Assembly: GCA_946479915.1 (NCBI GenBank)
Contig: CAMLHR010000083.1
Coordinates: forward strand, 1-6,257
Origin: an uncultured Lysobacter sp.
GTDB taxonomy: Bacteria; Pseudomonadota; Gammaproteobacteria; Xanthomonadales; Xanthomonadaceae
Length of the DNA stretch: 6,257 nucleotides
Reading direction: 5' to 3'
Shown: positions 1-6,257 of the stretch, in pieces
Layout: the number at the start of each line of letters is the position of its first letter
How positions within the stretch are numbered: the first letter of the stretch is position 1
Program-made: the position numbers and the translations under genes
Notes under the pieces: model-generated
Told to the model about the DNA's origin: nothing
Seen by the model: the letters and a program-made list of their open reading frames with translations, nothing else
The model's database searches: none

Positions 1-47
1 TCATCGATCACGTCCGTCGGTAATAGGAGAGGGGGTCCGGCCCGGCA
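1..47. other. Spacer downstream of rseP
   Basis: These 47 bases follow the rseP stop codon and run off the window. On the minus strand an ATG occurs at 4-2 and a GTG at 11-9, either of which could begin the next gene, but no clear Shine-Dalgarno sequence precedes them and too little sequence remains to test a reading frame. In gammaproteobacteria with this gene order the next gene is normally bamA, the outer-membrane protein assembly factor; that is expectation from family knowledge and is not seen here. I see no hairpin followed by a T-run, so no terminator is supported and the transcript may continue. Confidence 0.4.
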
Positions 48-1403
48 TCACCGCACCAGCTGCAGGATGTCGTTGTAGAACGCCAGGCCCATCAGCCCGG
101 CGAGCAGGACGAGTCCGACGTACTGGCCGGCAGCCATCGCGCGTTCGCTCAGCGGACTGCCCTTGGCCAGCTCGATAAGGTAATACAGCAGGTGACCCCC
201 GTCCAAGACCGGGATCGGCAACAGGTTGAGCACCGCCAGTCCGAGGCTCAGCAGGGCGAGGAACTGGAGGAACCAGGCCGGGCCCCTGTCGGCCGAGGCG
301 TTGGCCACCCGCGCGATGGTGATCGGGCCGGACACGTTCCGCGCGGAGGCGTCGCCCGTCACCATGCGACCGATCATGCCCAGCGTGTCGCTGCCGAGCT
401 GCCAGGTGGCGCGCAGCGCCGCGGGCACGGCGGCGAGGGGGCCGTGGCGGACCTCGGCGTCGTAGTCGGCCGGGGCGGCCGGCGGCGGCGCGATGCCCAG
501 CACCCAGTCCCCGCCCGGCTCGCCTTCGGCGCGGCGGGTCGGCGTGATCTCCAGTGCCAGCCGCGCGCCCGCGCGCTCGACCTCGACCATGCCGCTGCCG
601 GCGCCCTCGGCCAGGCGCTGGACGGCCGGGCCGATCTCGTCGAACGAGTCGATCCCGACGCCGTCCACGGCCGTCACGCGGTCGCCCTCCGCCAGGACGC
701 CGTCGGCGGCCGACCCCGGCTCGACCCGCCCCACGAGCGGCGGGACCAGGAAATGCCGCGGCGTGATGCCCACCAGGGCGATCGCGCGCCGCTCGTCGAA
801 GTCCTCGGGCAGCCGGGACAGCGCGAGCGTGCGCGTCGCCTCGCCGCCGGCGCCGGTCCGGACGCGGACAGGCACGTCGCGACGGTCCATGGCAGCCGTC
901 GCCAGCGCGAACATCGCCTCGCTCCACGTGGGCGTGCGGCGGTCGTCGACGGCCAGCAGGGTGTCGCCGCGCCGCAGCCCGGCGTCCGCCGCGACGCCCT
1001 CGGCCTGGCCGACCACCGGCAGGTAGTCGGGGCGCCCGATGACGAACATCGCCCAGAGCAGGGCCACGGCCAGCACCAGGTTGGCGACCGGGCCGGCGGC
1101 CACGATCGCGATGCGCGGCCACACGCCCTGCCGGTTGAAGGCGCGGTGCGCGCGATCGGGCGGGACGTCGGCCTCGCGCTCGTCGAGCATCTTCACGTAG
1201 CCGCCGAGCGGGATGGCGGCGATCACGTATTCGGTGCCGTCCCCGCCGCGTCGCGACCACAGCGCCGGCCCGAACCCCACGGAGAAGCGCAGGACCTCGA
1301 CCCCGAACCGCCGGGCGACCCAGTAGTGGCCGAATTCATGGAAGGTGACGAGCAGGCCGAGGCTGACGACGAGCCACCACGCCGAACCGATGAATTCGCT
1401 CAT
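48..1403 (-). CDS. rseP: RseP, inner-membrane site-2 zinc metalloprotease
   Basis: This 451-residue protein matches the usual length of RseP (about 450). RseP cleaves the anti-sigma factor RseA within the inner membrane after DegS has made the first cut, releasing sigma-E; it also trims remnant signal peptides. The zinc site is complete: HEFGH at residues 22-26 in the first membrane segment gives two histidine ligands and the catalytic Glu23, and the [12 protein letters not shown] motif at 393-404 supplies the third ligand, Asp401. Two periplasmic PDZ domains lie between, at roughly 128-200 and 212-290, each with a recognisable GD-x-hydrophobic-x-x-V-D core. Further membrane segments are seen near 97-122, 377-398 and 426-446. 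The ATG at 1403 was chosen because it places HEFGH at the standard distance from the N-terminus; the frame stays open far upstream, but there it is only a shadow of dxr. The start overlaps the dxr stop by four bases (ATGA) with no clear ribosome binding site, which suggests translational coupling. Confidence 0.97.
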   Translation of the reverse strand: MSEFIGSAWWLVVSLGLLVTFHEFGHYWVARRFGVEVLRFSVGFGPALWSRRGGDGTEYVIAAIPLGGYVKMLDEREADVPPDRAHRAFNRQGVWPRIAIVAAGPVANLVLAVALLWAMFVIGRPDYLPVVGQAEGVAADAGLRRGDTLLAVDDRRTPTWSEAMFALATAAMDRRDVPVRVRTGAGGEATRTLALSRLPEDFDERRAIALVGITPRHFLVPPLVGRVEPGSAADGVLAEGDRVTAVDGVGIDSFDEIGPAVQRLAEGAGSGMVEVERAGARLALEITPTRRAEGEPGGDWVLGIAPPPAAPADYDAEVRHGPLAAVPAALRATWQLGSDTLGMIGRMVTGDASARNVSGPITIARVANASADRGPAWFLQFLALLSLGLAVLNLLPIPVLDGGHLLYYLIELAKGSPLSERAMAAGQYVGLVLLAGLMGLAFYNDILQLVR

Positions 1404-2578
1404 GTCGACGCGTGCGCGTCCACGCGCGCCTCCGCGTGCCGGCGCGCGCGGGCGTCGGCGTCGAGCAGGGCGGGCAGGTCGTCGGCGGGCAGGGCGTGCA
1501 TCGCGGCCAGCGTGTCCTCGACGATCGCGGGAATGGACAGGAAAGCGGTGCGCCGCTGAAGAAACGCTGAAACCGCGACCTCGTTGGCGGCGCTGAGCAC
1601 AGCGGGTGCCGCGCCGCCGGCGGTGAGCGCCTCGTAGGCCAGGCGCAGGCACGGGAACGCGTCGGTGTCCGGCGCCTCGAAGTCGAGCCGGCCGCCAGCG
1701 GCCAGCAGGTCCAGCCCGCCGACGCCCGACGCGATGCGCGCGGGCCAGCCCAGCCCCACCGCCAGCGACGTGCGCATGTCGGGCAGGCCGAGCTGCGCCA
1801 GCGTGGACCCGTCCACGAACTCGACGAACGAATGCACCAGGCTCTGCGGGTGCACCAGCACGTCGATGCGGTCGCCGGGCAGGCCGAAGAGCTGGTGCGC
1901 CTCGATGACCTCCAGCCCCTTGTTCATCAACGTGGCCGAATCCACCGAGATCTTCGGGCCCATGGACCACTTGGGGTGGGCGACCGCCTGCTCCGGCGTG
2001 ACCGAGGCGAGCGTGTCCCGCGTGCGGCCGCGGAACGGCCCGCCCGACGCGGTGAGCACGATGCGCCGCAGGCCGTCGCGCGTGTGCAGGCACTGGAAGA
2101 TGGCGTTGTGCTCGCTGTCGATCGGCACGACGAGCGCGCCGCCATCGCGTGCCGCGGCGACCAGCAGCTCGCCGGCGAGCACCAGCGATTCCTTGTTGGC
2201 CAGCAGCAGGCGCTTGCCCGCCCTGGCCGCGGCGAGGGTCGACCCCAGTCCCGCCGCGCCGACGATCGCGGCGACCACGGTGTCGCACGCATCGCCCGCG
2301 GCCAGGGCCTCGATCGCCTCCGGACCCGCGTGCGCCTGCGTGTCCAGGCCGGCGTCGCGCAGGCCGTCGCGCAGGGCGTCGAAGCGCGTGGCATCGGCGA
2401 TCGCCGCGTGCGCCGGGCGGTGCGCCACGCACAGCGCGACCAGCGCCTCCACGTTGCGGCCCGCGGCCAGCACCGTGGCCTGCAGCCGGCCGGGGTGCCG
2501 GGCGATGACGTCCAGCGCGGACGCGCCGATCGAACCGGTCGCGCCCAGCACCGCGACCTTGCGGACCCCGGACGACAT
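1400..2578 (-). CDS. dxr: 1-deoxy-D-xylulose 5-phosphate reductoisomerase
   Basis: Dxr (IspC) converts DXP to 2-C-methyl-D-erythritol 4-phosphate with NADPH, the first committed step of the MEP isoprenoid pathway, in the cytoplasm; it is the target of fosmidomycin. The 392-residue length is close to that of the E. coli enzyme (398). The NADPH-binding GATGSIG loop is at 12-18 and the LANKES segment at 126-131. The divalent-metal ligands are Asp154 and Glu156 in the DSEHNAIFQ motif, and Glu223 in MNKGLE. The substrate loop [16 protein letters not shown] starts at residue 201 and includes the flap Trp204; Asn219 and Lys220 bind phosphate. All expected catalytic residues are present. The ATG at 2578 lies one base after the cdsA stop (TGA-C-ATG). 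A longer open frame reaches 2662 but runs inside cdsA and adds nothing like the family. No good Shine-Dalgarno lies at the right distance, so re-initiation after cdsA is likely. Its product pathway feeds UppS, encoded two genes upstream. Confidence 0.97.
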   Translation of the reverse strand: MSSGVRKVAVLGATGSIGASALDVIARHPGRLQATVLAAGRNVEALVALCVAHRPAHAAIADATRFDALRDGLRDAGLDTQAHAGPEAIEALAAGDACDTVVAAIVGAAGLGSTLAAARAGKRLLLANKESLVLAGELLVAAARDGGALVVPIDSEHNAIFQCLHTRDGLRRIVLTASGGPFRGRTRDTLASVTPEQAVAHPKWSMGPKISVDSATLMNKGLEVIEAHQLFGLPGDRIDVLVHPQSLVHSFVEFVDGSTLAQLGLPDMRTSLAVGLGWPARIASGVGGLDLLAAGGRLDFEAPDTDAFPCLRLAYEALTAGGAAPAVLSAANEVAVSAFLQRRTAFLSIPAIVEDTLAAMHALPADDLPALLDADARARRHAEARVDAHAST

Positions 2579-2579
2579 G

Positions 2580-3398
2580 TCAGAAGCCCAGCATGTCCTT
2601 GCCCAGCGCGAACGCCGGCAGCGCGGCGACCACGCCGTCCACGCGGTCGAGCAGGCCGCCATGGCCGGGGATCAGGTTGCTGGAGTCCTTCACGCCCTGC
2701 TGCCGCTTGAGCAGGCTCTCGAACAGGTCGCCCACGACGGAGAACAGCACGGCGACCAGGGCGACCAGCGCGATCCCGGGCAGCTGCCCGAGGCTCGCGC
2801 CGGCGATCGCGCCGAAGGCCAGGCCGACCACCACGCCGGCCACCACGCCGCCGAGCAGGCCCTCGACCGTCTTGTTGGGGCTGATCCGCGGCGCGAGCTT
2901 GCGCTTGCCGAAGTGGCGGCCGGCGAAATAGGCGCCGGTGTCGGCGGCCCAGACGATGGCGAGCGCGGCCAGCAGCCAGCGGTGGCCGTTGGGCGCATCG
3001 CCGTGGATGACCGCCATCGCGCACCAGGCCGGCACCACCGCGAGGGTGCCCGCGGCGAGCTTGGCGACGCGCGAATCGAAGGTGAAGCGGCCCAGCCAGA
3101 TGAGCGCCACGAGCCACCACAGCACGCCGGCGACCACCATCAGCTGCAGCAGCACCCAGTTGAACCCGGTGCTCGTGCGCGAGGCCCAGACCAGGGCCAC
3201 GATCAGCGCGAGGTTGAACACCATCAGCACGCCCTGCGCGAGCAGGTCGTCCACGCCCGACAGCCGGTACCACTCCCACAGCGCCACCAGCAGCAGCACC
3301 GCGGCGACCGCCGCCAGCCACTGCGTGGGCAACAGCAGCACCGCCGCGACGGCGATGGGGGTCATGATCAGTGCGGTGAGGGTGCGCAGCCGGGTCAT
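2580..3398 (-). CDS. cdsA: Phosphatidate cytidylyltransferase (CDP-diglyceride synthase)
   Basis: CdsA is a multi-pass inner-membrane enzyme that converts phosphatidic acid and CTP to CDP-diacylglycerol, the branch-point precursor of phosphatidylethanolamine, phosphatidylglycerol and cardiolipin. The 272-residue product has about seven or eight hydrophobic segments, the first two near 8-23 and 27-41, the second followed by the typical WEW. The family signature is complete at 228-254: S-x-x-K-R, then K-D, then a PGHGG core, then D-R-x-D, which carries the metal-binding acidic residues. A second conserved block lies at 153-179 ([10 protein letters not shown], then [11 protein letters not shown] and Glu179). 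The ATG at 3398 overlaps the uppS stop by four bases (ATGA); the open frame upstream to 3548 belongs to uppS in another phase. A weak GAGAG-type ribosome binding site lies about 8 bases before the start. Nothing in the protein looks truncated or divergent. Confidence 0.96.
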   Translation of the reverse strand: MTRLRTLTALIMTPIAVAAVLLLPTQWLAAVAAVLLLVALWEWYRLSGVDDLLAQGVLMVFNLALIVALVWASRTSTGFNWVLLQLMVVAGVLWWLVALIWLGRFTFDSRVAKLAAGTLAVVPAWCAMAVIHGDAPNGHRWLLAALAIVWAADTGAYFAGRHFGKRKLAPRISPNKTVEGLLGGVVAGVVVGLAFGAIAGASLGQLPGIALVALVAVLFSVVGDLFESLLKRQQGVKDSSNLIPGHGGLLDRVDGVVAALPAFALGKDMLGF

Positions 3399-4147
3399 GC
3401 GGTGCTCTCGTTGGGGCCTGGCTCGTCGGAAGGAGGTCGCACCTGCGCGCCCGTGAGGCCGAAGCGGCGCTCGCGCCGGGCGAAATCGTCCAGCGCGCGC
3501 TGCAGTGTCGCCGCATCCAGCTCCGGCCACAACGTATCGGTGAACCACAGCTCCGTGTAGGCCAGCTGCCAGAGCAGGAAGTTGCTGATCCGGTGCTCGC
3601 CCCCGGTCCGGATGAAGAGGTCCGGCGCGGGCAGGTCCGCCAGCGCGGTCCGCGCGCCCAGGGCCGCCTCGTCGACGTCCGCCGCGCGCAGGCGCCCGGC
3701 CTCGACGTCGGCGGCCAGCGCGCGCGCGGCCGCGGCGATGTCCTGGCGTCCGCCGTAGCTGGCCGCGACCACCAGCTGCAGGCGGTCGTTGCCCCGGGTC
3801 TGGCGTTCGGCGGCGTCCATCCGGGCCTGGATGGCCTCGCCGAAGCGGTCGCGCTCGCCGATGAAGCGCACGCGCACGCCACGGCGGTCCAGCTCCTCGA
3901 CCTCGCGGTCGAGGGCGTTCATGAACAGCTTCATCAGGGCGCCCACCTCCTCGCGCGGGCGTCCCCAGTTCTCGCTGGAGAAGGCGAACAGCGTCAGCGC
4001 GCCGATGCCGCGGTCCAGGCAGAAGTCGATGCAGATGTTGACCGCCCGCGCCCCGGCGCGGTGGCCGATGGCGCGCGGGCGCCGGCGCTGTTCGGCCCAG
4101 CGTCCGTTGCCGTCCATGATGACGGCGAGGTGGCGGGGCACGCGCAC
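3395..4147 (-). CDS. uppS: Undecaprenyl diphosphate synthase (cis-prenyltransferase)
   Basis: UppS adds eight isopentenyl units in cis to farnesyl diphosphate, giving the C55 carrier lipid precursor for peptidoglycan and surface polysaccharide synthesis. It acts at the cytoplasmic face of the inner membrane. The 250 residues begin RHLAVIMDGNGRWA, with the catalytic Mg2+-binding Asp12; GHRAGA follows at 28-33, then FSSENWGRP at 56-64. The family signature begins at residue 176 (DLFIRTGGEHRISNFLLW) and ends in an AYTELWF motif. The length is typical of the family (about 245-255). The start is uncertain: no ATG exists in frame near frr. I use the GTG at 4147, two bases past the frr stop, with a GGCGG 7 bases before it. 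A GTG at 4141 and a CTG at 4153 are alternatives, shifting the N-terminus by only two residues each way. The gene sits tightly between frr and cdsA and is probably translated by coupling to frr. Confidence 0.95.
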   Translation of the reverse strand: MRVPRHLAVIMDGNGRWAEQRRRPRAIGHRAGARAVNICIDFCLDRGIGALTLFAFSSENWGRPREEVGALMKLFMNALDREVEELDRRGVRVRFIGERDRFGEAIQARMDAAERQTRGNDRLQLVVAASYGGRQDIAAAARALAADVEAGRLRAADVDEAALGARTALADLPAPDLFIRTGGEHRISNFLLWQLAYTELWFTDTLWPELDAATLQRALDDFARRERRFGLTGAQVRPPSDEPGPNESTA

Positions 4148-4149
4148 GC

Positions 4150-4707
4150 TCAGACCGCCATCAACTCCTGTTCCTTGGCCTTCACGACGTCGTCGACGTC
4201 CTTGATCGCCTTGTCGGTGAGCTTCTGGATCTCGTCCTCGGTGCGCCGGACCTCGTCCTCGGTGACCTGCTTGTCCTTCAGCAGTTCCTTGACGTGGTGG
4301 TTGGCGTCGCGGCGGATGTTGCGGATCGCGATCTTGGCGTCCTCGCCGCCCGCGTGGACATGCTTGCTCAGTTCCTTGCGGCGCTCCTCGGTGAGCGCGG
4401 GGATGTTGATCCGGATGACGGTGCCGGCCGTGTTCGGGGTCAGGCCCAGGTCGGAGGCGAGGATCGCCTTCTCGACCGCGCCGACCATCTGCTTCTCCCA
4501 CGGCGTGATGGTCAGCGAGCGCGCATCGGTGACCGCGATGCTCGCGACCTGCGAGAGCGGCATGTCCGAGCCGTAGTAGTTCACCTTCAGGTGCTCGACC
4601 AGCGCGGTGGACGCACGGCCGGTGCGCAGCTTGGTCAGGTCGTGGCGGAACGCCTCGACGCTCTTCTGCATGCGCGTCTCCGCGTCCTTCTTGATCTCGC
4701 TGAGCAT
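4150..4707 (-). CDS. frr: Ribosome recycling factor
   Basis: RRF, together with EF-G, splits the post-termination ribosome so that its subunits can be reused; it is a cytoplasmic, essential protein shaped like a tRNA. The 185 residues equal the E. coli length. Domain I is a three-helix bundle formed by about 1-30 and 105-185. Domain II is the intervening beta-rich part, including TITPWEK at 66-72. The hallmark IAIRNIRRDAN segment is at 126-136, with Arg129 and Arg132 at the same positions as the functionally important arginines in E. coli. The C-terminal helix is highly charged, as in the family. The ATG at 4707 is supported by a GGAG six bases upstream and by MLSEIKKDAE, the normal N-terminus; the open frame continuing to 5604 is a shadow of the transporter gene. 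A TATAAT 31 bases upstream of the start suggests its own promoter, so frr need not depend on readthrough from pyrH and the transporter. Confidence 0.98.
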   Translation of the reverse strand: MLSEIKKDAETRMQKSVEAFRHDLTKLRTGRASTALVEHLKVNYYGSDMPLSQVASIAVTDARSLTITPWEKQMVGAVEKAILASDLGLTPNTAGTVIRINIPALTEERRKELSKHVHAGGEDAKIAIRNIRRDANHHVKELLKDKQVTEDEVRRTEDEIQKLTDKAIKDVDDVVKAKEQELMAV

Positions 4708-4713
4708 CGCGGG

Positions 4714-4717
4714 CTCC
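4714..4717 (-). promoter_or_regulatory. Ribosome binding site of frr
   Basis: The coding strand reads GGAG, then six bases, then the frr ATG at 4707. It fixes the frr start and is one of the clearest Shine-Dalgarno sequences in the window, in contrast to the coupled downstream genes. Confidence 0.65.
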
Positions 4718-4737
4718 GGCTGGGTGTCAGCCGCCGG

Positions 4738-4743
4738 ATTATA
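4738..4743 (-). promoter_or_regulatory. Probable -10 element of an frr promoter
   Basis: The coding strand carries a perfect TATAAT in the 38-bp gap between the transporter stop (4746) and the frr start (4707). A start of transcription near 4731 would leave a leader of about 24 bases containing the GGAG site. In DNA this GC-rich a TATAAT is rare by chance. Weak points: 16-18 bases upstream there is only GC-rich sequence (for example GCGCCG at 4766-4761) with no TTGACA-like hexamer, and the TG upstream is three bases from the hexamer where an extended -10 needs one. E. coli frr is known to have its own promoter downstream of pyrH, which fits. Confidence 0.45.
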
Positions 4744-4745
4744 GG

Positions 4746-5648
4746 TCAGTGGCCGCCATGCGGCGCGCGGTCGTGCCGGTCGTGGCCGCAATCCGGCCCG
4801 CGCTCGACCTGCAGGGTCGGATGGTTGATGCCGAAACGATCGTCGAGCGCGTGCACCACGGCGTCGATGAACCCGTCGTGCCCGGTGTCGTCCGGGCGCA
4901 CCAGGTGCGCCGTCATCGCGACCTCGCCCGCGCCCAGCGACCAGATGTGCAGGTGGTGGACCGCGGTGACGCCCGGCTGCGCCGCGAGGAACGCGCGCAC
5001 GTCGGCCGGACGGATCCCGGTCGGCACCGCGTCCATGGCGGCGTTGAAGGCATCGCGCAACAGCGCGAAGGCGCCGACCGACACCACGACGCCGACGAGC
5101 AGCGCGGTCGCCGGGTCCAGCCAGTCCCAGCCGAACGCGAGCATGCCCAGGCCGGCCAGCACCGCCGCCAGCGAGACCGCGGCATCGGCCAGCAGGTGCA
5201 GGAACGCGCCGCGGCGGTTGAGGTCCCGTGCGTGGCCGCCGCGCACGAACCACGCGGCGCCCAGGTTGACGAGGATGCCGATCGCGGCGACGACCATCAC
5301 GGTCATGCCGGGCACCTGCGGTGGCTCGGCGAAGCGCCGCACGGCCTCCCACGACAGCGCGCCGGCGAAGCCGACCAGCAGCAGCGCGTTCGCGAGCGGC
5401 GACAGCAGCGTGGCCCGCCGCCAGCCGTAGGTGTGCCGCTCGGTCGGCCTGCGCCGCGCGAGCGCCGCCGCGGCCCATGCGAGCGCGAGGCCCAGCACGT
5501 CGCCGAGGTTGTGCAGCGCATCGGAGAGCAGCGCCAGCGAATTCGTCGCGAAGCCGTAGCCGGCCTCGAGCGCGGTGTACGCCAGGTTGATCAGCGTCAC
5601 CCACGCGAAGGCGCGCGTCGTGCTGTCGCCGTGGTGGTGCCCGTGCAT
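4746..5648 (-). CDS. Cation diffusion facilitator (CDF) zinc/divalent cation exporter
   Basis: This 300-residue inner-membrane protein resembles CzcD/ZitB-type antiporters, which export Zn2+ (sometimes Co2+ or Cd2+) from the cytoplasm in exchange for protons. Six membrane segments are seen at about 13-33, 38-63, 79-100, 114-135, 148-170 and 175-200. The paired transport site is intact: SDALHNLGD in segment 2 gives Asp43, His46 and Asp50, and HLLAD in segment 5 gives His151 and Asp155. The His/Asp pair in both segments is the pattern of Zn-selective members. A cytoplasmic C-terminal domain starts near 208 and includes VHHLHIW at 230-236, part of the usual dimeric metal-binding fold. Both ends are histidine-rich (HGHHHG at 2-7; GHDRHDRAPHGGH at the C-terminus). 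The ATG at 5648 is supported by AGGGG five bases upstream and by the N-terminal His motif. Its place between pyrH and frr is unusual. Codon bias looks like that of its neighbours, so I see no sign of recent foreign origin. The exact metal cannot be told from sequence. Confidence 0.93.
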   Translation of the reverse strand: MHGHHHGDSTTRAFAWVTLINLAYTALEAGYGFATNSLALLSDALHNLGDVLGLALAWAAAALARRRPTERHTYGWRRATLLSPLANALLLVGFAGALSWEAVRRFAEPPQVPGMTVMVVAAIGILVNLGAAWFVRGGHARDLNRRGAFLHLLADAAVSLAAVLAGLGMLAFGWDWLDPATALLVGVVVSVGAFALLRDAFNAAMDAVPTGIRPADVRAFLAAQPGVTAVHHLHIWSLGAGEVAMTAHLVRPDDTGHDGFIDAVVHALDDRFGINHPTLQVERGPDCGHDRHDRAPHGGH

Positions 5649-5653
5649 GGAGG

Positions 5654-5658
5654 CCCCT
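5654..5658 (-). promoter_or_regulatory. Ribosome binding site of the CDF gene
   Basis: The coding strand reads AGGGG, five bases, then the ATG at 5648. The site coincides with the outer end of the palindromic repeat, whose conserved CCTACAGG end supplies its first bases, so the repeat may have created or replaced this translation signal. Confidence 0.45.
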
Positions 5659-5683
5659 GTAGGAGCCGCTTCAGCGGCGACCG
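5655..5683. repeat. REP-like palindromic intergenic repeat
   Basis: The plus strand from 5658 begins TGTAGGAGCCGCTTCAGC and continues as GGCGACCG to 5683. Its core is a 5-bp stem, GCCGC at 5665-5669 and GCGGC at 5674-5678, closed by a four-base loop. From memory, close relatives of this sequence (a TGTAGGAGC start, a CTTCAG centre and a GCGAC end) are scattered in high copy between genes of Xanthomonadaceae; I cannot count copies here, since only this one lies in the window. It occupies nearly all the space between pyrH and the CDF gene and overlaps the last codons of pyrH. No T-run follows the stem on either strand, so it is not a classical terminator, though it could stabilise mRNA ends or mark a spot favoured for insertion. 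Confidence 0.7.
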
Positions 5684-6257
5684 CTTCCCGACACGAGCGT
5701 TCCGATCTCCTCGCCCTGCAGGATCCGCAGCAGCGTGCCGGGCTGGGCCATGTCGAAGATGCGCAGCGGCAGGCCGCTGTCGCGGCACAGCGCGAAGGCG
5801 GCGGTGTCCATTACCTGCAGGTCGCGCGCGAGGACCTGGTCGTAGGTCAGGTGCTCGTAGCGCGTGGCGTCGGCGTGCTTCTTCGGGTCCCTGTCGTAGA
5901 CGCCGTCCACCTTGGTCGCCTTGAGCAGCAGGTCCGCGCCGATCTCGATCGCGCGCAGCGCGGCGCCCGAGTCGGTGGTGAAGAAGGGGTTGCCGGTGCC
6001 GGCGGCGAAGATCACCAGGCGGCCCTTCTCCAGGTGCCGGATCGCGCGGCGGCGGATGTAGTCCTCGCACACGTCGTTGATCTTGATGGCGCTCATCACC
6101 CGCGCCTTGCCGCCGAGCTTCTCCAGCGCGTCCTGCATCGCCAGCGCGTTGATCACCGTGGCCAGCATGCCCATCTGGTCGCCGGTCACCCGGTCCATGC
6201 CGCCGGCGGCCAGGCCCGCGCCGCGGAAGATGTTGCCGCCGCCGATCACCAGCGCGA
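5671..6257 (-). CDS. pyrH: UMP kinase, 5' end missing
   Basis: PyrH phosphorylates UMP to UDP with ATP, feeding all pyrimidine nucleotide and UDP-sugar synthesis; bacterial PyrH is a cytoplasmic hexamer of the amino-acid-kinase fold, usually activated by GTP and inhibited by UTP. Only the last 194 complete codons lie in the window. The frame is open to the edge, where it reads [15 protein letters not shown], so the GTG at 6249 is an internal valine and not a start; roughly 45-55 N-terminal residues are missing by comparison with the 241-residue E. coli enzyme. Family motifs include GGGNIFRG with [13 protein letters not shown] (UMP and hexamer region), [20 protein letters not shown] (UMP/ATP site), and [13 protein letters not shown] (ATP site). 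The C-terminus ends [10 protein letters not shown]; the last residues and the TGA stop are encoded by the palindromic repeat, giving a tail a few residues longer than in E. coli. Next to it, 22 bases downstream, is the CDF gene. Confidence 0.96.
   Translation of the reverse strand, partial: ALVIGGGNIFRGAGLAAGGMDRVTGDQMGMLATVINALAMQDALEKLGGKARVMSAIKINDVCEDYIRRRAIRHLEKGRLVIFAAGTGNPFFTTDSGAALRAIEIGADLLLKATKVDGVYDRDPKKHADATRYEHLTYDQVLARDLQVMDTAAFALCRDSGLPLRIFDMAQPGTLLRILQGEEIGTLVSGSGRR

Noticed and set aside
1..47. Sigma-E type promoter for the gene after rseP
   Set aside because: No GGAACTT-like or TCAAA-like elements are present in the visible 47 bases.
192..1559. Long plus-strand open frame opposite rseP (455 codons)
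   Set aside because: Low-complexity, Arg/Gly/Ala-rich translation with no family motif, mirroring a well-supported gene in GC-rich DNA; an antisense shadow.
2579..2662. N-terminal extension of dxr
   Set aside because: The frame is open upstream, but the extra 28 residues lie inside cdsA and are unlike Dxr; the ATG at 2578 gives the normal N-terminus just before GATGSIG.
1665..3560. Very long plus-strand open frame opposite dxr, cdsA and part of uppS (631 codons)
   Set aside because: It spans several genuine gene junctions and its product is Ser/Arg/Ala- and then His/Gln-rich without domains; it results from third-position GC bias of the true genes.
1927..3882. Minus-strand frame of 651 codons through dxr, cdsA and uppS in another phase
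   Set aside because: It is out of phase with all three genes' conserved motifs and its translation is Arg/Ser/Pro-rich noise.
3593..4576. Plus-strand frame of 327 codons opposite uppS and frr
   Set aside because: No recognisable domain, and it crosses the uppS/frr boundary; both opposite genes are certain.
4761..4766. -35 element paired with the TATAAT before frr
   Set aside because: The hexamers at 16-18 bp spacing are all G/C-only on the coding strand and bear no resemblance to TTGACA; not annotated.
5665..5678. Rho-independent terminator after pyrH
   Set aside because: The stem is only 5 bp and is followed on the coding strand by TCCTACAGG, not a T-run; it matches a repeat element better.
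4749..5924. Plus-strand frame of 391 codons opposite the CDF gene and pyrH
   Set aside because: Arg/Gln/Gly-rich translation without motifs, running across the repeat and two real genes.
6247..6249. GTG as a start of pyrH
   Set aside because: It encodes the Val of the conserved VIGGGN motif; the frame continues to the window edge, so the gene is truncated by the window and does not start here.

Overview
The window is one contiguous, fully minus-strand stretch of a conserved bacterial housekeeping cluster. In transcription order (right to left) it reads pyrH (5' end cut off by the window edge), a cation diffusion facilitator (CDF) transporter, frr, uppS, cdsA, dxr, rseP, then 47 bp leading out of the window to whatever follows. 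Base composition is very GC-rich (about 70% by eye) with strong GC bias at third codon positions, which is why long spurious antisense frames appear. The gene order and the protein sequences point to a gammaproteobacterium. A Xanthomonadaceae/Lysobacteraceae member (Lysobacter, Luteimonas or Pseudoxanthomonas type) is my best guess. A short repeat of the 'GTAGGAGC..CTTCAG..GCGAC' type at 5655-5683 supports it, because I remember that repeat as common in this family. The genus is inference.

Layout: 5671-6257 pyrH (UMP kinase, C-terminal four fifths); 5655-5683 palindromic repeat that overlaps the pyrH stop codon; 4746-5648 CDF-type Zn2+/divalent cation exporter; 4708-4745 short gap with a perfect TATAAT on the coding strand, a probable internal promoter for frr; 4150-4707 frr; 3395-4147 uppS; 2580-3398 cdsA; 1400-2578 dxr; 48-1403 rseP; 1-47 non-coding spacer.

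How the genes work together: PyrH supplies UDP and Frr recycles ribosomes, so this end of the cluster serves nucleotide supply and translation. The downstream block is about the cell envelope. Dxr makes MEP, the precursor of isoprenoids; UppS condenses isoprenoid units into undecaprenyl diphosphate, the lipid carrier for peptidoglycan and O-antigen; CdsA makes CDP-diacylglycerol for phospholipids; RseP is the site-2 protease of the sigma-E envelope stress response. From frr to rseP the genes are almost fused: 2 bp between frr and a GTG uppS start, a 4-base ATGA overlap uppS/cdsA, 1 bp cdsA/dxr, and a 4-base ATGA overlap dxr/rseP. This implies one transcript and translational coupling.

Nothing here looks like an undescribed multi-gene system. 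The points worth a second look are the transporter gene lodged between pyrH and frr, the repeat that appears to supply the pyrH stop codon and part of the transporter's ribosome binding site, the likely new promoter in front of frr, and the unusual start of uppS.
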